NCBI GenBank assembly: GCA_947685225.1
Contig: CANTUV010000033.1
Location: 56,025,001 to 56,089,000 of the forward strand
Reading direction: 5' to 3'
DNA from: Garcia nutans
Taxonomy: Eukaryota > Streptophyta > Magnoliopsida > Malpighiales > Euphorbiaceae
DNA length: 64,000 bases
Program-made: the position numbers and the translations under genes
Notes under the pieces: model-generated
The model's input: the letters and a program-made list of their open reading frames with translations, nothing else
Databases searched by the model: none
Told to the model about the DNA's origin: nothing
Shown here: positions 1 through 13,800 of the stretch, piece by piece
How the letters are laid out: every line of letters begins with the position of its first letter
Numbering within the stretch: the first letter of the stretch is position 1

Positions 1-2286
1 GTATATAATTACCATAATTAAAATGAGAGATATGCCACCAACAACAGCTGCAACAATTGCAATGATTTTACCAAAACGGACATTTTTCCTTTCTGTATCC
101 GAAGGGAGATAGGATGATGGAGATTCACTGCAATTACCAAGAAGACCGCCACAAAGCCCTTTATTTCCAAGAAAGCTGCTGCTGCCTGCGTTTACAAAGA
201 GTGGCAAGGAAGGTAAAGGCCCACTTAGGTCATTGTAAGAAAAATTGCATCCGAGTAAGCTAGACAGGTTCCTTAAGGAATCTGGAATTTCACCACTCAA
301 ATGGTTGTTGTTGAGCAGCAGGAATTCCAGTAACACAAGATTTCCAAGCTCTTCTGGTATTGAACCAGAAAGATTATTACTGCTGAGGTTTAATGCGATC
401 TGCAAGCTTGAAAGGCCACCCAACTCAGCTGGGATCCTACCTGAAAATAGGTTCCCTCCCATCTGTAACTCAGTAAGGCGATTCAGATTTCCCACCTCCA
501 GAGGTATAACACCAGAAATTTGATTGTCTGAGAGCTTGAGAAGCTCTAATTGGGAAAGGACTCCTACCTCACTTGGTAAAGCTCCTGAAAAATTGTTCCA
601 GCTGAGATCAAGCCGTTGAAGCATCTTGCAGCTGAAGATATCTGGTGGTATCCTTCCACTAAGCAGATTAGATGAAATGTTAAAGGTCACCAATTCAGAA
701 AGTTTGTCAATCTCCCTTGGCAATTCACCTGTAAAGTAGTTATCTGAGAGATGCAGCCTTTTCAAACCATGGCAATTACCTATCTCTGGAGGAATTGGAC
801 CAGAAAACCTGTTCTGGCCCAGTTCAATACCAGAGAGATTCACCAGATTGCACAAATCAGTTGGAAAACTCCCTATAAGGTCATTTCCTGCAAGATTAAG
901 TTGTCCCAATGTCTTGCAGCTAATCACACCTTTTGGGATATAACCTGTGAAGTTGTTTGACCCAAGGTTCAACAAAAACAGGTTATTGTTTTTGCAAAGA
1001 TAATGTGGAATTCTTCCAGTTAGGTAGTTATTTGATAAATCTACCACCCAAAGTTTTCCATAAATTCCAAGCCCTTGAGGAATGCTACCACTCAATGAGT
1101 TGTTGAAGAGCTGCAACATGATCAATTTCTTCAAATACTGGAACCCAACGGGAATAGTACCCGTGAGATTATTAATGGAGAGGTCAAGCCTTGTCAAGCT
1201 TACCAAAGCAGTGAGCTCACGTGGGATGACGCCGGTAAGCACATTCTCAAAAAGATAAAGCAATGTTAATCCAGTTATCTTAGCAAACTCTTTTGGAATT
1301 ACTCCAGTCAACATGTTCTCAGAGAAATCAATCTCAACTGCAGAGGACAAATTCCCAATCTCTTTTGGGATAGTTCCATTCAAGCTATTTCTGTAGAGGT
1401 ACAACCTCTTCAGAAGCAGAAGGCCACCAAGCTCCTCAGGTATAGCACCCACAAGATTGTTATCATAGAGAGCAAGAGTCACCAAATTCGTACAATTGCT
1501 TAGCTCTATTGGAATAGACCCTGAAAGCTTATTACCCCAAAGGACTACATCAGTCAAATTCTTGAGCATTCCTATCTCTCCTGGTAATCCCCCACTTAAC
1601 TGATTTTGAGCAAGACCAAGATACCGCAAATTCTCACATCCACCTATCTCTGGAGGCAAGCTTCTTGATATCGAATTCTGCCCCGCTCTGAAAATAGTCA
1701 GATTTTTAAGTTTGCCAAAAGAAGCTGGCAGCGATCCAGAGATGTTATTACTATAGGCAATCAACTGCGACAAGGAGGAAAGTTCACCAATTTTCTCAGG
1801 GAAAGGGCCAGATATTCTATTATTGGAGATATTGAAAGTCTCCAAAGAAGAAAGTTTTACTATTTCTATAGGAATCTGACCTTCAAATTGATTATTGTTT
1901 AGACGAAGAATCTTCAAATTAGAACAATTCGCAATCTCATTTGGGATATTTTGAAACAACCCATTAAAAGAAATATCAAGATTACTTAAATGAGCCAATC
2001 CACCAATGCTTGGTGATAAAGAACCAGAGAGATTCTTATAGCTCAAATCAAGACCCTGAACCACTGGATTGTAATAATCATTAGTGCAATTCACACCTTT
2101 CCACCCACAAGGGTTGGAATCATTGGGATTCCAATTACTCAGATGGTTATCTTTATCAACTAATTTGCTCTTTATATCTAACAGGTACTGACCCTCAAAA
2201 TTAAGCCCTAAAGATTGATGGACCAAAAGGAGAACTACAAGAGCACATACATCGATAGAGATGGACCAACATGATATTTTCCCCAT
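1..2286 (-). CDS. LRR receptor-like protein kinase, N-terminal part (runs off left edge)
   Basis: The frame is open from the ATG at 2286 to the window edge, giving 762 codons. Visible in order: a hydrophobic signal peptide (about residues 1-28), an LRR N-terminal cap with the paired-cysteine motif NPCGWKGVNC (about 58-67), roughly 25 plant-type leucine-rich repeats (pattern LxxLxLxxNxLxGxIP), the C-terminal cap GLCGG (about 710-714), and a membrane segment (about 741-762) at the edge. The kinase domain must lie to the left, outside the window. The sequence most resembles the At5g63930/At2g33170/At1g17230 group of subfamily XI-type LRR kinases (recognition from memory). Many NxS/T sites suggest an extracellular glycoprotein. 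The ligand is unknown. The start is the first in-frame ATG before the signal peptide and lies just after a likely 5'-UTR splice acceptor. No break is seen in the ectodomain. Confidence 0.93.
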   Translation of the reverse strand, partial: MGKISCWSISIDVCALVVLLLVHQSLGLNFEGQYLLDIKSKLVDKDNHLSNWNPNDSNPCGWKGVNCTNDYYNPVVQGLDLSYKNLSGSLSPSIGGLAHLSNLDISFNGLFQNIPNEIANCSNLKILRLNNNQFEGQIPIEIVKLSSLETFNISNNRISGPFPEKIGELSSLSQLIAYSNNISGSLPASFGKLKNLTIFRAGQNSISRSLPPEIGGCENLRYLGLAQNQLSGGLPGEIGMLKNLTDVVLWGNKLSGSIPIELSNCTNLVTLALYDNNLVGAIPEELGGLLLLKRLYLYRNSLNGTIPKEIGNLSSAVEIDFSENMLTGVIPKEFAKITGLTLLYLFENVLTGVIPRELTALVSLTRLDLSINNLTGTIPVGFQYLKKLIMLQLFNNSLSGSIPQGLGIYGKLWVVDLSNNYLTGRIPHYLCKNNNLFLLNLGSNNFTGYIPKGVISCKTLGQLNLAGNDLIGSFPTDLCNLVNLSGIELGQNRFSGPIPPEIGNCHGLKRLHLSDNYFTGELPREIDKLSELVTFNISSNLLSGRIPPDIFSCKMLQRLDLSWNNFSGALPSEVGVLSQLELLKLSDNQISGVIPLEVGNLNRLTELQMGGNLFSGRIPAELGGLSSLQIALNLSSNNLSGSIPEELGNLVLLEFLLLNNNHLSGEIPDSLRNLSSLLGCNFSYNDLSGPLPSLPLFVNAGSSSFLGNKGLCGGLLGNCSESPSSYLPSDTERKNVRFGKIIAIVAAVVGGISLILIMVIIY

Positions 2287-2288
2287 AC

Positions 2289-2533
2289 CTAACAAATAGA
2301 AGTAGAAAAAGGCAAAAGTATAAACTCAGGATGTAGCATTCACATAACGAAATGAAAATTCATGGCTGGATACAAAACAAAAGAACAAAAACTTCAACTA
2401 TCCGGATAATTGATCATCATTTCAGACAAGCATAATTATCACATTTTATCACAGAGCTAGCCAATTCTATGTTTCAAGAAGATTACAGCAAAAATGAAGA
2501 GGGGGGGAACACAAGAAGAGTGACTCTACATAC
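2289..2533 (-). other. Probable 5'-UTR intron of the LRR receptor kinase
   Basis: On the minus strand a good donor (AAGAG|GTATGTAG, GT at 2533-2532) and a pyrimidine-rich acceptor (TTCTATTTGTTAG, ending at 2289) would remove 245 bases and put the ATG two bases into the next exon. Inferred from splice-site quality and position only; no transcript evidence. Confidence 0.45.
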
Positions 2534-5500
2534 CTCTTCGGCGAAGTAAAGGACCAAACAGAAGAAAGGAAATAACCCAACCCAATAGAAAAACAGAGGA
2601 ATGGAACAGAACAAAACAGGGAAGACAAATTTGAATATCCCAGAAAATAAAAACTTCAGCAGAAATTTAAAAAAAGAGATAGCTTTGTTTAATGGGTGTT
2701 TGAATTATAAATCACAAGTGCAATGACTAGTAACAGTTGTCAACTTCTAATTATCACAAAGAATAACAGAAAGCAAATTGGTTGTTTGGTCCTCCAGGCA
2801 ATGATTAAGAAAATCCTACTGGGTTTGAATATATTATGTATTATATGTTCATTGTACTCATATGAGAGAGAGAGAGAGAGATGGCCGACAAGGCATGAAA
2901 ATACTTGCTAATCTTACTCCATTTCTGCAATATTTTAGTGCTTTGGAAAGTGGAAAGTAAACTGAAAGTGTTGTCTTTTCCTTCTTGATTTCAATCTCTG
3001 TTTTGCAATACATATGGTTTTTATTATTTGCAATAATGGTAAACTATAAATTTGCGGTTTTTGCTTTTAATTAAATTTGGCTCCAATCCCTAAATGATGG
3101 TGGTAATCTAATTGATATTTATTAAAAAAAACATATACTTCATTCATTTAAATTATCATATTTAATTCATAAATTTTTATTAAAAAATATTAAATTTTTT
3201 AAACATTATATAAAATTATTTTAAATAAATTAAATATTTTTTATTAATTTATTAATATTATATACACACTCTATTAATTAAATAATTAACCATAAAAATA
3301 TAATTAAAAAATTAATTATATTTAATTTTTTTAATTATATAAAATAATAATTTTAAAAAAAATAATTTCTTCATTTTAACGAGACAGATAGAATATATCA
3401 AATAATATTATTATAAATTTTTTTATTAATAAATTTTTTTAAAAAAATTATGCACCCTTTTTAAATATTTTTTTATTATGAGAAAATGAATTTAAATAGC
3501 AGAAATGAATGAATCACTAAAATATATATATACACATATATTACTACATTAATAGTTTTGGTGATTGCTTGTTTATTTATTAATAAATTAAATTATTGAT
3601 GAAATTGAAATGTATTATATATTTTTAAAATAAAATAAAAATAGATGAGAAACATGATGTGTGTCATGCTGTTTTACACGTATAGTGCACTTAATCCTTC
3701 CATAGTATTTTATTTTTATATTCACATGATGTTAGCCATTGCCGACCAACTTCCTTTTTTATTGTTATATTATATTATATTTTTAATTGTATGATTAAAC
3801 TAACTATTTTGCACTTTATAATTTTGTTAATTTTATTAATTATTAATTGGAAATCACATGCCTCTAGTCTTAAACTTCATGTAGATTCTTTGTTTAGGTA
3901 AAATACATAAGTTATTTGTATAATTATTTATAGGATTTTTCTAATATATGTGGTATATGGTAATTAATATTTTTATTTTTATTTTATTAAAATATAGTTT
4001 ATTTTTATTGAAATTTATTATAATTGTGTTTTAAAAAGTGATTGATAAAAAGTTATAAAATGTTATAAGATAATTATGATAAATTCTAATAAAAATAAAA
4101 CACATCTTAATAAAATTAAGATATTTATTATTATTTAATATGTTCTATCAAAACATATATTAAAAATGTACTTGTTTATATATTAACAGAAGTGTACAAC
4201 TTGGTTGAGTCCTCTCAAAGTGGGTTTTAATAGTAAAAGTGGAATTGAACATTGAACTACCACTATGTGCCCTTTTTGGAATTTATAATTCTCAAAGTGG
4301 CTATAGAAAATGCATAATATAAAGCTTAAGAGATTATAAAATTGACCTTTATATATATATATATATATAATTCTTGCAAATTTTTCAAGTAAGGATAAAG
4401 ATTGGAGATTATAAAATAAGGTGAATAAGGATTAGACATTATATAATGTTAATCAAAACATTTTGATTTATAAAATTTAATAAATTATAGACTTTGCACA
4501 ACTATCATTGGATAAAAAATTAATATTTTAATTTAATTATAAAGTGATAATATTCTAAGAATATACATCGGGATTCAATTTATATAAATATAAAATCTCT
4601 AGTTTAATACTTAAAAAAACATTACATAAAAATTGAAATTATTTGAAAATCTCAAATCCTTTACTAGATTGCTATTACTTATATATATACTGCTTAAGCA
4701 AGAATAATATTGCATCCTTGGGTGTTATAATAAGAAAAAAAAAGGGGATTTTTTTTATCTTGTTTTACAAAAAAAAAATATTTTATTAAGAAACAAATTC
4801 AAGATTTATTTATTTAACAAAGAATATAAATATTTTTTGAGATGAGTTTATAGAGCACTTAAAAGTTTTAGTCAATGTAAAGCAATTTTGAAGGAAAAAA
4901 CTTGCTACTTCATTCTAAAAAATGTTATTTTCTAAAGCGTTAACATATCAATTTACTCTTAATTTTGTGTATTTGACAATTATATTATTTTTCATTTTCT
5001 GTAATTATATCGAACGTAGTTGCAATTCTACTCCATGTTATAATTATTATAAAAATTAATAAGTAAAAAAATCAAAAAACCAAATTCATCCTAAAACTTA
5101 TAAAGTTAATGATATAGTATTTTAAGGTCAATTTTAGTTTTATCTTCTAATAAATATGAAACTATTATTATTGTTATTGTTGTTATTATAAATATTATTA
5201 TTATTATTTATATTTAATATATAATTGAGGCTGATTTTTTCAATTAGGACAAAATAAATATAAAATAATAAAACAAAAACAAGGTATGATTATAAAATCA
5301 TACAAATAAATTCATTTCTAAGTCTTTTTCTAGATTAAATTCCTACAAATCAACAAAGAAAGAAGAATATTTATATAAACACACCAAATATTGGTGGCTC
5401 GGTGTTGAATATCAAGACATGTCCTCATAATCATAAATATTGTTTTAATATACTCTAAAATTCCTTCAATTAATTTTCAATGTAACAATAGAAAAAAAAA

Positions 5501-7839
5501 TAACAACGTATTTTCCATAAAACAAGTCCACAAAAAAGTGTTTGGAATTAATCTACACGATACCACATTTTCTTTAATATTAATAAAAAAAAAGAAAAAT
5601 CGATTTTAAATTTATTATTTAGGAGAATATATACTGTGTTTTGAAATTGATAATAATATTTTATCTTAATTATTGAATAAGAAGAAAATTAAATGGTTTA
5701 TATGCTGTGATAATTATTATATTTATTATGAAAAATTATCCAAATTATACGGATTGAATGAAGAAAAGTGAAACTGGTAAGTTAATTCTTAGAGACAATG
5801 ATTATCCTGTTGAAAGTGAGTGAATAAACATATAAAATATGGTGATGGGTTTTGTGGGTGGTGATGGGAGTGCATGTGGCTGCCTCATGGCCATGGCCAT
5901 GACTTGGCTGAGCCACCCAAGTTGCTACTGTGGGCCAATTCCTCACAAAATTTCAAGTGGATTTGGCTTCTAATTTTTCATGCATATCAATAGCATACTG
6001 TCGGTAGTGGAAATTTGTAGGCCAAGTTAAAGTCAACTTTGTGCATTTTCCAATTCACATCTTGCCAAAAAATAAAACTTAATAATAATAATAATAGAAT
6101 AAAAACAACCATAATTGGCTAATTGCCGAGACAAAATGTGTATATATATATATTATTTACAGGCTAATTCTCTTTATCCTTGCCTTGCCTTGCCTTGTGT
6201 TGTCTCATCTATAATCAGCAATTGAATAAAGATGTAATGGCGTTCATTTGAGTGGATACTTTATACTTAGTTCAATTCTCTTTTGACGAAGATCTCAATT
6301 ATAGAAAAATTCATATTTAAATATTGTAACAATTAAAACTCAATTTTAACTTGAGGAAAAAAAAATTAAATTTTGACATAAATTTCGACAAATTAAATCA
6401 AATAAGATATTAGAAAAAAGGCATGTAAATATTAAATCCTATTTATTTTATAATTGAAGTATTGTCCGCTAATTGAATATATATCTCATATTATAAAAGA
6501 TTGAAAATTAAAATTCTAATAATCTCTTTCGTTGAGAATTTTAAATTTAAAAATAAAAAAAAGGAAAATTGTTGATTATCTTATAAGCATCTTTAGATAA
6601 AGAAAAGAAAAAAAAAATCATTCCATTGAAAAAGGATTGCTTAATTAGCTCTTGAAGAACTCAATTATTATTATTATTACTATTATTATTATTAGTATTC
6701 TGAATAATGAACTTAATTATTGGATTAACATAAACATATGGATTAATGAAAGAAAAAATATATTATTAATGCTATTTTTTCAATTATAATCACCCTAAGC
6801 CAATGATAAGAGTGCAGGATAACAATAATACAAACGTGTATTTAAAGTAATCTTCTTAATTTAAAAGAATACCTTTGATTACACCGTCCATCATACATGT
6901 CTTGTCATAAAGCCATAACATAAACATAACATATAAAAAGAAAAGCTTAATAATAAAAAGGGCAATTATTCTTACTTATTATTCTACATTATCTATGAAC
7001 CTAAACAATAATTTTGAGATTCTCCCTCTCAGTTATTAATTAGAAATGCTGGTAGGTAATTTGGGGTTTTTAATAATCCTTTTTGACTCTCCTCTGATTC
7101 TTTCGTTTTCTGTTTTGCTTTTTTTTTTTTTTTAAAAGCTCATTGCCTATATTTTTAGAAATACTGTCGTATAAATGGTAATCCCCAATCTGATATTTAA
7201 TATATAAATTTAAGAATCTCAACTTTAAAAGTTAATTTTTTAAAAAATTGAAGAGTCCACTTTTATATTAATGAAATTATATTTTTTATATTTATTTGAT
7301 ACGAGATTTAATATCTTATATGCTAAGTTTTAAAAACAGAAAAAATCAGCTTAATTTACTACATTTATAAATTTAAGTTGTTTGCAAGGTCCTTCAATTT
7401 TTTATTTTATTACAATAAGATTACTATTGTTAATTTATCATGGAGTTTTGAACCTTTTTTTTTTTTCTAATTGCAGACTAAAAATTAGCATATTTTTTAA
7501 GTTTAGAACAACATAAAAAATTACTCGGCTATCATATAAAATTTAGAAGAAATTCCATCATAATCTAAAAAATTTGATATTATAAAATTAAAGTTTTGAG
7601 TAATTCTATTGATATAAATTGAAATTCAATAGCACATTTAGACACAGCAAAGCAGTGAACCAGAGTAGTTTATAAGCTCTCAAAATGACGAGTCAAGCTT
7701 CATTTAAATTATACAGACATCCGTCAGAATACAAATGGTGGAATTAGCAAAACCTCCCTCTATATGCATAGACCATAAAATTTAATTTCCATCTCTAACA
7801 AATTGTTCAGGAAACACCTTACCAACTACAGCTTGAAAA
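2534..7839. other. AT-rich intergenic spacer
   Basis: This is the upstream region of the receptor kinase and the 3' side of PIR. No reading frame here resembles a known protein. It holds a short GA microsatellite (about 2866-2881), an AT microsatellite (about 4351-4368), ATT-type trinucleotide runs (5166-5210, 6664-6695), a short CCTTG repeat (about 6178-6197) and one Stowaway-like MITE (3138-3393). Bases 7600-7839 are probably PIR 3'-UTR. Confidence 0.6.
3138..3393. mobile_element. Stowaway-like MITE (degenerate)
   Basis: A 256-bp AT-rich block flanked by TA on both sides (3136-3137 and 3394-3395). Its ends begin CTTCATTCATTTAAATTATC on the left and, read inward on the other strand, TTCTATCTGTCTCGTTAA on the right. 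They match weakly, mostly by transitions. Size, TA target and CTTC.TYYRT-type ends resemble the elements near 28 kb and 58-60 kb. The terminal repeat is poor, so this is tentative. Confidence 0.4.
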
Positions 7840-10800
7840 TCAAGCACCCTTTTGAGGCAGTGTTTCAAATGCAGAAACAGTGTTCTCGAACTTAATCCGA
7901 TGCAGAGGGGCACCACTTTGCTTTATAGCACAAGCTGTCTTGTCTTCTAGAGGGCAGCGTGCTTTTAGCATTGAGAAAACATGATTGTTCAATCTTCTCG
8001 CTTTCTTCATGGCTTCCAGTAATGTTTCCCATCCCTTCGCCATATAATACACGACCAAAGAAAAAAAAAAGGAAAATGTTCAAGAAGCAACGAGTTCTTA
8101 TCTGAAAAGAAAAAAAAAAAAAAAAAAAGACAATACAAACAATTCAAAAACTACTCTAGGAATTCATGTGAATTTCCATACCTGACCAAAATGAGGATTC
8201 TTGTGAATTTGTGAAAGTGATCCAGCCTCCACCTCCGCAACATTGAGGACTTGATATGAAAAGTCAAAGAGCTCAAAATGTAGTTGTTGCCCGAGCAAGT
8301 ATATTATAGTGCAACCACCCCAGGCAACCGAATCACCTAACATTTCATGATTGTTCAATGATGGTCCATCAGAATCTTCCATGTATCCCTGCATTTCAAG
8401 GATTAGCAACAGATTAGCAGGGAAGGAAGCATGTGTATAAAATTTGCATTTCATGCTCATGGTAAACTACTTTAATCAGTAGAATTATTTTCTTTGTAAA
8501 TGCGTTACTCCCAGCTAGAAACATTCAAGGAATAGTAACTCCTGTTTTACTAGTTATGCAACAAAATTTTGGCATAACCAAAACATAATAAGAAGATTTA
8601 CAAGACCATAACACATTCACATAGTTGTTGAAAAGAGTATGTTGATTTATACCTATTTTTTTATCTTGTGTATGAAGAATCTATAAATAGACTAAAGAAC
8701 TGCAAAGGATCTGGATACTTAGACAGAAGAAGATTGCTTTGCTACATCATCCAATACCAAGTTAAATAAAAATAAAACTTTGTTCTTACAGTTTGAAGGC
8801 CACTGTATATTCGATAGAAATCTTTTGAAGTTGTTATGTCAATGAACCCCGTCTTTGGAGCAGCACTCCACTTGGTACAATATTTATCGAGTGCTGCACT
8901 CGTAAAAGCAAGAGCATATTCCAGCACACTTCCAGTATTTAAGTTAGCTTTGTACAAAAGATCTGAAACAAAATGGAGACACCAGAACAATAAAACAAAA
9001 TTTTAAAAAAATGAAACTTTAAATGGGAAGACAAGAGCAGTTGTGCAAATATAGTTATTAACTGCAGAAATACTTTTCAGACATTATTCTTCCTTGCACT
9101 AATTCAGCCATGCATACCAAGTCTGAAATTATTTGCATTTCAAATTTTGCACTTAGGCCTAGGAGCAAACTTGAACTGAGGCTTGCATCAGAGATAGGAA
9201 ATATTGCATTAAACATCTGTTATTTTTATCTTCACTGTAAGAATAGTCTCTGGTCCAACATCCATATAGTAGAGAGGCATAAGTCCTTCTGTTGCTTTCT
9301 GTTTAAAAGATAAGTCCAAATTTATAGTTGCTAAGTTCAAGGAATCACATGAACACAAGCACTCGAAAAGGGATTAGTGAATCGTTGCTTAAGGCTTTGT
9401 AGGTCCTCTAGACCTTGATGTGATAATTTTCATCTTACAACAACATTCATCCTGTTACCAAAGTAATCTACAATTAAGAAGTCCAGAATCTAGAATCTAA
9501 AACAGTAAATCAATATAATGCTCCTGGATATTGTCAGATGATTGCCATCTGAATTCCTATTTAAATTATACCACTTATCTCTACTCTCCTCTCGATAATT
9601 TCCTCGTCAATCTATATTATTCGCTCTCTCTGATAATTCAACCCTCTGCCAGAAATCCATTTCTGATATTTTTTTCTTACTGACAGTAAAATGTTAACTG
9701 GTGTGAGTTCTAATCCTTGTTGAAAAATTTTGGGAATAAATAATATAACCAATACAGAGTAAATGACATATTAGGCACCTGCAGCTTCTGCCTGTTTTGA
9801 CATGGTGAAGAAAGATGAGGGATTTGGACACCCAGGATTAGATACCATTGCCGCAATTGATGATTTGAAGAGATTGACAAGAGGACTATCCCCTCCATCT
9901 TGAGAATGCAGCATCTGTCCATCAGCACCTGGAAGCAAGCCCAACCACGGGGCTGTTTGCATGAAATGCATAGTATCAACTTCCCTCTGTCAAACATAAA
10001 ATTGCAACTGTAAGCAGATATAAACTTTGATTTCCAATCATACTAAAAATCAACTGGAGGAGCCATCACCACATTTGAGCACACAATGTTGATATATGAT
10101 ACATTGAAATCAACAAAATAAAATGAAATGAAATTAAGGAGTCCTTAATAGCTTTTACATTTCAGGTTTCCATTCTTCTCTTAATTCTCATCTTTATTTG
10201 CTCCAACAATTATTTAGTATATTATACACTCCTTAGATGATGAAATGGACCAACAAGAGACAGATTGAAAGATGGAAAAATAAGAGACAATGTGGAGACT
10301 GTGATGCTTCATCAAATAAAAATAATTCCATACAACTAAAAGAGATGGACAATAATTGCTGCACTAACAGGATTAATATTGGATCTAATCACATTATAAT
10401 AATGGCGATACTGCAACATAGGCTCGCAAAAAGCATTTAGTTTGATGACATAAGTTTGACACTGACTTGCAATCCATTCGACAACTATACAACAAAAAAT
10501 GTGAACCCATTGGAGATGAATAAAAGAACAGAGTTTGGCACAGCCCCTAGCAAAATCTCCATATGGGATGTCTGTGAAAGGTTTCCAAGCATCCTATCAG
10601 CACTAAAACAAAATGGTTTTGTTTGTTATAATTTTCTGCTCTAACATTTCTCAACGGCAATGAACTGCAAGGTCAAAATCTCAAAAGCTACCTGTCTAAA
10701 ATTATTCTCGCTAAATTATCACACTAGTGCTAAAAAATGTCCATATCTGTCTAAATGTAAAAGTGCATTCATATTGCTACCCACATAGGAATGTAACGGG

Positions 10801-13800
10801 GTTTGAATAGGTTAAAGTTGATTTTACTATAAACAGCTTAACACATGGAGTTCATCATGGATTTAAAGTTGATCCGACCACAAAAAGCTTAATACATGGA
10901 ATTCCATATGGGTTTAAAGCCAAACTCACCATCAAAAGATTAGCATGCGGCCTTCCATATTTCAATAGAAAATACCATGTTCAAAAAGAATAATGAAGAA
11001 AATAAGAAGTGAAGAAAATTAGTACATCACACAGAAGGCCCAAGTAAACTGAGAAGAAATGCAACTGTACAGCACCAATTCATAAGAACATAATTACACC
11101 ATGAAAAACTTTCATGCTAACATCTCTTATGCATCTACACCTGTTGTTGAAATATTATTCAATGAAGAATATAGAATACTAACCAATACAATGTCGAGAA
11201 GCCCCAACCAGTATAATACACTTCCAATCTCCTTTATCCCTCTAAGGACCTCTGCTTTGAGCTCTGTTTTTGTCCCCCAATTAAGATTTTCTTTAATAAG
11301 CCTCATACAACCTGAGTATAGACTATATAAAGTTAAACAGATGAACCAATCTTTTGAATTTTCACATAAAATTAAAATATGATTCAGATCAACATTTAAA
11401 CCAAAAACGTGAATATATTTGCAATATATTTATGTAGCAAACACATAAAGGAATTTATTAACAAAAAAAAAAAGGCTTGAAAGAGCATATGCCATGGACA
11501 GGTATATTGGTTGTCCTAGAAAAAATCATGCATATGCCAGTGGAGAGTATTATTGAATCATAAAGTATCAAATCTTGCTCTCCAATGACTTCATTTACAT
11601 TTCTAGTTCCCCTAAATAAATATTATCATCCTAGATATACCCATATGCTTTTATTTATTAATCCCAAAAAAATATTTCTCTTGTGCCTTGCAATTTTGCA
11701 TTTCAATGAACTAGTAATTTTGCATTTCAATCAACTATGTAGGTAAAAGCGTTAGATGTGCATGCTTTTACATCTCCAGTAATAGCAGTAAAAAGAGTAA
11801 AAACACTGCCAGAAATATGATACTACTGTGTACCTGCAACACCACCATCGAAAGGAAGCAGTCCAATAGACTTTGGCAATGCTTCTTGTAATCCCATAAT
11901 CATGGGTTCAAGGGTTGTAAGCTGAAACATGCAGTACATGGAATATTAGACCAAACCTTAATGAATTTGATCTTTGGGAAAATTGATATATAAGCAGGAT
12001 AACATGGAATATTTTATAAACTGATGTAGGAAACAATTGTTTGATGATATTGATGAAGGGATGCGATGAACAGATCAATCGTTGGAAATAAAACATGGAT
12101 TCAGACCAAAAATAAAACATAACACTGCAAAGGTTAAAAGTTTCTGGGGCCAAAGTTTCTGATGCTTTATAACATGTCAGAACAGTCCATTCAATGAAAG
12201 AACATGCTTAATTGCTTATATGGAGCAATAATTCAGAACTAAGAGGGAATATAACAAGTTAAGAACACGTTCAAGATATAATTAACCAAAAAATTTTAAT
12301 CCAATACTATTATGTATTTTTAACTGCAGCATCAGCTTTCAAAGTTTTAGACACGTCATAGGAGAAAACCCACTATGAAGAGATTAAAGTCCTTTATATG
12401 GGATGATGATAAGAGTATCACAACATGCATGTGGTAAGTAGTCCAGATTCACAATCCACCCACCCTCACCCCTTACAAAAAAAAGGGATTAGCGGAGAAG
12501 AGACATAACATATTTCCTTCAAATAGGACCAAGAACCAATTGTCCTTGAAATTCTGTTTCTACTGGAGAAATAATAATAATAAGCTAAAACTTCACAAAG
12601 CATGGCAAACCTTATTTGATATGTGATCAAGTAGGGCCCGAATGAGCCAAGGCAATGATCTGGATCCAAGAAGTCTGACGACAGAAAACATGTGGGGAAT
12701 CCCAAAGAACCCACTGTGCAGGCGAGCAAAACTTTGATGTGCAGAATTCAACTCCTATCATGCCAACCATTAAGATATACAAGTTAAAAAGTACGAGGGG
12801 AAAACAAAAGTAACGAGAACATCATATTGAGAAGTTCTAATCAAACCATGGTAACTATCTTCTCACCTGAGTGCCACAATAAAAGTTGGGTTTGGCATAG
12901 GGAACTGAAGGTTTTTGCACAGGAACAACGGGAACTCTTGATGATCGGACAAAACGTTGTGTAGTATTGCAAAGAACAAAGTTTGGCAGGAAATCATTTT
13001 GCATCTCCGACCAAATCTAACAGGTATAAGAAAGAATTGATAGAGTGAAAACTGGCAAAATAGCCTAGAATTATAAGCTTGAATCCTTATATTTTGACCT
13101 TGCAAAAGTGTACCACCATATCAGTGTATTTTCTTCTACTAGTCTACAGTGTCTAAAAGAGGTTCTATGCATTGTTGTTTTCTGGAACAATTTGTGTTAT
13201 ACAATTGATAAAATGTTAACTTTGGTGTTTTATCAAAGTTGGGAACAAGAGTTATAAGACAATTGCAATATATTTGAAAAATACTTGTCATAAAATATGC
13301 CAGAACATGGAAAATTTTAAGACAAATAAATTATAAAATTCATCCACAACCATGACAATAAATTCATGATAGGAAAAGTTTCTGCATACACAAAAATTTG
13401 TAGAGAGATTTCCAGTTTTGACATACCTGAGAAGCAAGTCGACTAGAAAATGAGACAAGTGAAATATTTTCTTGCATCTCGTTCAACATGAGACCGAATG
13501 AGTCTATAGAAAGATCTTTAGAAAGCAGTTTATGGGCGTGCTTTAAGATATCCAGCAATTTTTCTAATTCCTGCAATCAATACAATATTTTGATTATAAT
13601 TTATTGATAGAAAAATTTAGATATAATTGACTATTAAAGGATCCAACCTAATAGTCTAAGACAGCAGGTGGAAAGGCTTATAACTGCATGCGTCTAATAG
13701 AAATGGATTATTTAGCACTGTTCTCACATGCAGCAAAAAAAAAAATAGTCAACATACTCTGCAACAAAACCAACAAATGGCTAAGCCCAATAGGTACAAC

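Noticed and set aside
245..960. Plus-strand frames at 245-523 and 751-960
   Set aside because: Both are antisense to the continuous LRR ectodomain frame.
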